In this document: piece by piece, positions 61,531-64,000 of the stretch
Numbering within the stretch: the stretch's first letter is position 1
How the letters are laid out: every line of letters starts with the position of its first letter
IMG/VR virus record: IMGVR_UViG_3300010389_000013
Coordinates: 1 to 64,000 of that record
DNA: 64,000 bases
Source of the DNA: a virus
Strand: one strand, 5' to 3'
Program-made: the position numbers and the translations under genes
Notes under the pieces: model-generated
Told to the model about the DNA's origin: nothing
The model's input: only the letters and a program-made list of their open reading frames with translations
Database searches by the model: none

Positions 61531-61950
61531 TTATGGTTCGTAATGCCTAACCATATACCGCTCCAGTGCTCTGACACCAGCAAGAGTGTCACCTGCCCTA
61601 GAAATACTGACATTACAATCATCACAAATGTATCCACGGAACTCCCCTGTGATATGGCAATGATCTAATTGTAGTGACTTGCGGTAAGGTCCACTAGGAA
61701 CTTTACCACAACAATCACAAGGAGTACCGTCTGGTGGTTTGGGATAGAGTTTTTTAAGATCTCGGATTACTTTCGCTTCTTTACGGATGCAATCTTTACA
61801 ATCAATATTGATGCGTTTCTTTATTTTACCTTCACCACGACGACTAAAGCAGTCAATTGGTTTTACAATACCACATTTCCTACAGGGTTTAGTCTTTGGT
61901 AGAAAGGAATCGGAAAGATTTACTTCTTCTTTTTTCTTGGATCTTGCCAT
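61531..61950 (-). CDS. Recombination endonuclease VII-like HNH protein
   Basis: 139 aa. Four CxxC pairs are visible (PCRKCG, CKDC, PCDCCG, CDDC), and LQLDHCHITGEFRGYICDDC then NVSISRAGD is the HNH signature of the endonuclease VII family (LDHxHxTGxxRGxLCxxCN). The family includes T4 gp49, which cuts Holliday junctions during packaging; homing-type relatives also exist, so the role is probable, not certain. Confidence 0.8.
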   Translation of the reverse strand: MARSKKKEEVNLSDSFLPKTKPCRKCGIVKPIDCFSRRGEGKIKKRINIDCKDCIRKEAKVIRDLKKLYPKPPDGTPCDCCGKVPSGPYRKSLQLDHCHITGEFRGYICDDCNVSISRAGDTLAGVRALERYMVRHYEP

Positions 61951-62174
61951 AATTTAGGATTGGTTCTTCCCTCAGTTTGTCTCATGCTAATTACATTGCG
62001 ATACTTGTCCCAATAGTAATCAAAGATTTCTACCCTCTTTCCAGCAGTAACGATGTCATAAACAACACCGTTACCATCATCAAACTCTATCAAATATGCC
62101 GTATGTGGTAGAGATCTATCTTGTGCTAATTCAGGATCACAGTTAGCATGAATGATATTTACTCCACTCGCCAT
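61920..62174 (-). CDS. Conserved cyanophage protein (84 aa)
   Basis: MASGVNIIHANCDPELAQDR then SLPHTAYLIEFDDGNGVVYD and RTNPKLWQDPRKKKK; I recall this as a standard cyanomyovirus small protein near endonuclease VII. Function unknown. The ATG at 62174 sits just after the upstream stop. Confidence 0.7.
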   Translation of the reverse strand: MASGVNIIHANCDPELAQDRSLPHTAYLIEFDDGNGVVYDIVTAGKRVEIFDYYWDKYRNVISMRQTEGRTNPKLWQDPRKKKK

Positions 62175-62175
62175 A

Positions 62176-62607
62176 TCAAGACCTACCACCCCATTTAATT
62201 TGTGGGAATGCCTCTTCCACACATGCCTTTGTAATCTTCCAACGTTTACCGATCTGCTTGTCCTTTGCAAGACAGAGAACTTCTGCCTCGCCAGAATGAA
62301 GACCTTCAAGCATCTGGATAAACATCATCTCACGCTTCGCTTGCTTGACGCTAGAACCACCCTTAAAGAAGTGGTGGAGCAGTCTGACCTGCTGCTCCAG
62401 TCGCGTGTGTTCTGTGCCCTCTGGTGCCTCGTTAGCGTTGTAAGGAGGGGTTCCTGGTGGGAGCAAACTAACTAGAGACTCATCAAAATTTACAATTAGA
62501 ACAGACCTCAATGCCTGGGAGTTGTACTCCTGCAGCAGTGTGATCTTTTCTTTTTTAGTCTTAGCGTTGGATACTTTCTGGAGCACCTCATGCATCAAAA
62601 GTTTCAT
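62176..62607 (-). CDS. DUF6433-like T4-type protein (143 aa)
   Basis: MKLLMHEVLQKVSNAKTKKE, NEAPEGTEHTRLEQQ and MFIQMLEGLHSGEAEVLCLA match a helical family recurrent in T4-like phages that I know as DUF6433, without known function. GAGG nine bases before the ATG at 62607 favours this start over 62613. Slight overlap with the membrane protein gene upstream. Confidence 0.7.
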   Translation of the reverse strand: MKLLMHEVLQKVSNAKTKKEKITLLQEYNSQALRSVLIVNFDESLVSLLPPGTPPYNANEAPEGTEHTRLEQQVRLLHHFFKGGSSVKQAKREMMFIQMLEGLHSGEAEVLCLAKDKQIGKRWKITKACVEEAFPQIKWGGRS

Positions 62608-62821
62608 CGTCATCGTCCTCAATAAATCTCACTGATAATAGTTCTTCGTTAATAACAAGTCCTTCGTCATCATACATCTCGGGATGCATGTTCTGGAACT
62701 CTTCTCTGGTATAGAAATAGTCATGCATAAAGTCTTTAACTGTCCACCCTGCTACAACCCCGACACATAAAAATATGAAAGATGATGTTGCCGAGAAAAA
62801 TAGGATTGTTGCCGTTTCCAT
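62588..62821 (-). CDS. 77-aa membrane protein
   Basis: Single N-terminal transmembrane helix (ILFFSATSSFIFLCVGVVAG), then an acidic cytoplasmic part (HDYFYTREEFQNMHPEMYDD). Recurrent-looking cyanophage gene; function unknown. Confidence 0.7.
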   Translation of the reverse strand: METATILFFSATSSFIFLCVGVVAGWTVKDFMHDYFYTREEFQNMHPEMYDDEGLVINEELLSVRFIEDDDDETFDA

Positions 62822-62840
62822 ATTCCAACTCCTGTTGTGG

Positions 62841-63014
62841 TTACTGCCTGCCCCACCTCAGTTCCAAGTTAAATTCAACTTTACGTTTGAGGAGGGAGAA
62901 TGTTTGCTTGAACCCAAAACCTCTCATGGGTTTTGGTGCCTTGTCTTCTTTAGCCCTCCTTAGCATGAGCTCTATGCCCTTATTTATGTTGATATCCTTA
63001 TCATTTTTTGGCAC
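62841..63014 (-). CDS. 57-aa basic protein with GTG start
   Basis: Reads (V/M)PKNDKDININ then KGIELMLRRAKEDKAPKPMR and FSLLKRKVEFNLELRWGR. GTG at 63014 overlaps the end of the glutaredoxin gene. It fills the gap between glutaredoxin and the membrane protein gene. Basic and helical; unassigned. Confidence 0.6.
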   Translation of the reverse strand: MPKNDKDININKGIELMLRRAKEDKAPKPMRGFGFKQTFSLLKRKVEFNLELRWGRQ

Positions 63015-63246
63015 TTACAAAACCCTCTTTCACTAAGAGTTGTGCTACTTCAACCAGACTAGTGTAATGTTTTTCGTCAATTACAGTAAAAGGAAATCCA
63101 ACTGCATCGGGAAAATTTTTTCTGAAATTTGATTTGTTGCTTGAGTCAATTAGTTCTTCCTGATACTCCAAATTTGCTCGTTTAAACAGTTCTTTTATTT
63201 GTGTACAATAAAAGCACCCAGGGGTTGTATAAACTTTAATCTCCAT
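63001..63246 (-). CDS. nrdC: Glutaredoxin
   Basis: 81 aa. KVYTTPGCFYCTQIKELF has the CxxC active site at residues 11-14; FPDAVGFPFTVID supplies the cis-Pro strand and HYTSLVEVAQLL the last helix. In T4-like phages such proteins (NrdC) reduce phage ribonucleotide reductase. Starts a few bases after the psbD terminator. Confidence 0.88.
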   Translation of the reverse strand: MEIKVYTTPGCFYCTQIKELFKRANLEYQEELIDSSNKSNFRKNFPDAVGFPFTVIDEKHYTSLVEVAQLLVKEGFVSAKK

Positions 63247-63273
63247 AAAAAAAGAGGGTCTGTAACGACCCCC
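63247..63273 (-). terminator. Rho-independent terminator after psbD
   Basis: Minus-strand CTGGGGGTCGTTACAGACCCTC followed by seven T. The nrdC ATG follows immediately, so nrdC needs read-through or its own promoter. Confidence 0.85.
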
Positions 63274-63279
63274 AGTATA

Positions 63280-64000
63280 TCACAGAGCGTTGCCTCTTGG
63301 CAACACTTCTTCAGGAAATACAAAGTTTTCGTGTGGTTGGTCTACTGGAGCCATCCAGGCACGGAGTCCTTCATTGAGGAGGATGTTTTTCGTATAGAAC
63401 GTTTCAAACTCTGGATCCTCTGCTGCTCTAACTTCCTGAGACACAAAGTCATAAGCACGAAGATTGAGTGCGAGACCAATGATACCAATAGAACTTGTCC
63501 AAAGTCCCATGACAGGAACGAAAAGCATAAAGAAGTGCAACCAACGCTTATTGCTGAAAGCAATACCAAAAATCTGAGACCAGAATCGGTTAGCAGTGAC
63601 CATGGAATAAGTTTCCTCTTCCTGAGTCGTATCAAATGCCTTGAAAGTGTTTGCTTGTTCACCATCTTCATACAAAGTATTCTCTACTGTAACACCGTGG
63701 ATTGCAGAAAGCAATGCACCACCCAGGATACCTGCCACACCCATCATATGAAATGGATTCAGTGTCCAGTTGTGAAATCCTTGGAGGAAAAGAAGGAATC
63801 TAAAGATTGCTGCCACCCCGAAGGATGGAGCAAAGAACCACGAGGACTGACCCAGTGGGTAGATAAGGAATACGCTGACAAAGACAGCAATAGGACCAGA
63901 GAACGCAATAGCATTGTAAGGACGAATACCGACGAGACGTGAGATTTCAAACTGCCGAAGCATAAAACCTATGAGAGCAAAGGCTCCGTGGAGCGCCACA
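63280..64000 (-). CDS. psbD: Photosystem II D2 protein, C-terminal two thirds (runs off the window)
   Basis: 239 residues are present out of about 350. [40 protein letters not shown] and [16 protein letters not shown] are D2 core helices, with the His ligands of the chlorophyll and iron sites in AIHGV and the later HFFM segment. The C-terminus ends VLPRGNAL as in host D2. Phage psbD keeps photosynthesis running during infection. The start lies beyond position 64000, and no frameshift is seen in the part present. Confidence 0.95.
   Translation of the reverse strand, partial: VALHGAFALIGFMLRQFEISRLVGIRPYNAIAFSGPIAVFVSVFLIYPLGQSSWFFAPSFGVAAIFRFLLFLQGFHNWTLNPFHMMGVAGILGGALLSAIHGVTVENTLYEDGEQANTFKAFDTTQEEETYSMVTANRFWSQIFGIAFSNKRWLHFFMLFVPVMGLWTSSIGIIGLALNLRAYDFVSQEVRAAEDPEFETFYTKNILLNEGLRAWMAPVDQPHENFVFPEEVLPRGNAL

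Overview
The window is part of the genome of a T4-like myovirus that infects marine cyanobacteria (a cyanomyovirus). The evidence is a T4-type virion and replication gene set (homologues of gp4, gp5, gp26, gp32, gp33, gp48, gp51, gp53) together with cyanobacterial host-derived genes: photosystem II psbD, the bilin reductase pebS, two cpeT-like lyase genes, a CP12-like gene, phoH and thyX. PebS and CpeT point to a phycoerythrin-containing host such as marine Synechococcus. Nearly all genes lie on the minus strand; the exception is a four-gene structural cassette at 52.9-55.8 kb.

Layout. (1) 0-16 kb: a dense field of short, mostly unassigned minus-strand genes, many joined by ATGA, TGATG or TAATG overlaps. 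Recognisable members include 2-oxoglutarate/Fe(II) oxygenase-like proteins, a DUF4385 protein, an AbrB/MazE-like protein and a PD-(D/E)XK-like protein. Host-type promoters and recurring leader sequences punctuate the array. (2) 16-35 kb: the adhesin block, with three tail-collar-domain proteins and a 3938-residue structural protein read from a TATAAATA late promoter. (3) 34.8-37 kb: five tRNA genes (Asp, Asn, Ala, Thr, Leu) and a circularly permuted cyanobacterial-type tmRNA, interleaved with pebS and two cpeT-like genes. (4) 37-39.5 kb: an oxygenase, small conserved genes and a secreted mini outer-membrane protein. (5) 39.5-55.8 kb: the baseplate, hub and tail-tube module, with spike and hub genes, a CP12-like gene, two paralogous tape-measure/hub proteins, gp51 and gp26, a tube-like protein, and the plus-strand gp4/unassigned/gp48/gp53 cassette. 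(6) 56-64 kb: a second mini outer-membrane protein, then gp32, DUF1825, gp33, a PD-(D/E)XK exonuclease, PhoH, ThyX, small genes, an endonuclease VII-like protein, glutaredoxin and psbD, which runs off the window end.

The most notable points are the phage-borne permuted tmRNA with an enlarged, altered degradation tag; a probable -1 ribosomal frameshift (T TTT TTC) joining gp26 to gp51 directly upstream of the tape-measure-like gene, the same layout as the tail-assembly-chaperone frameshift of other tailed phages; a 54-bp imperfect direct repeat bracketing the plus-strand cassette; terminator/promoter composites; and two cpeT paralogues whose stop codons lie inside tRNA genes. All functional calls rest on reading the sequence and remembered family features; no database search was run.
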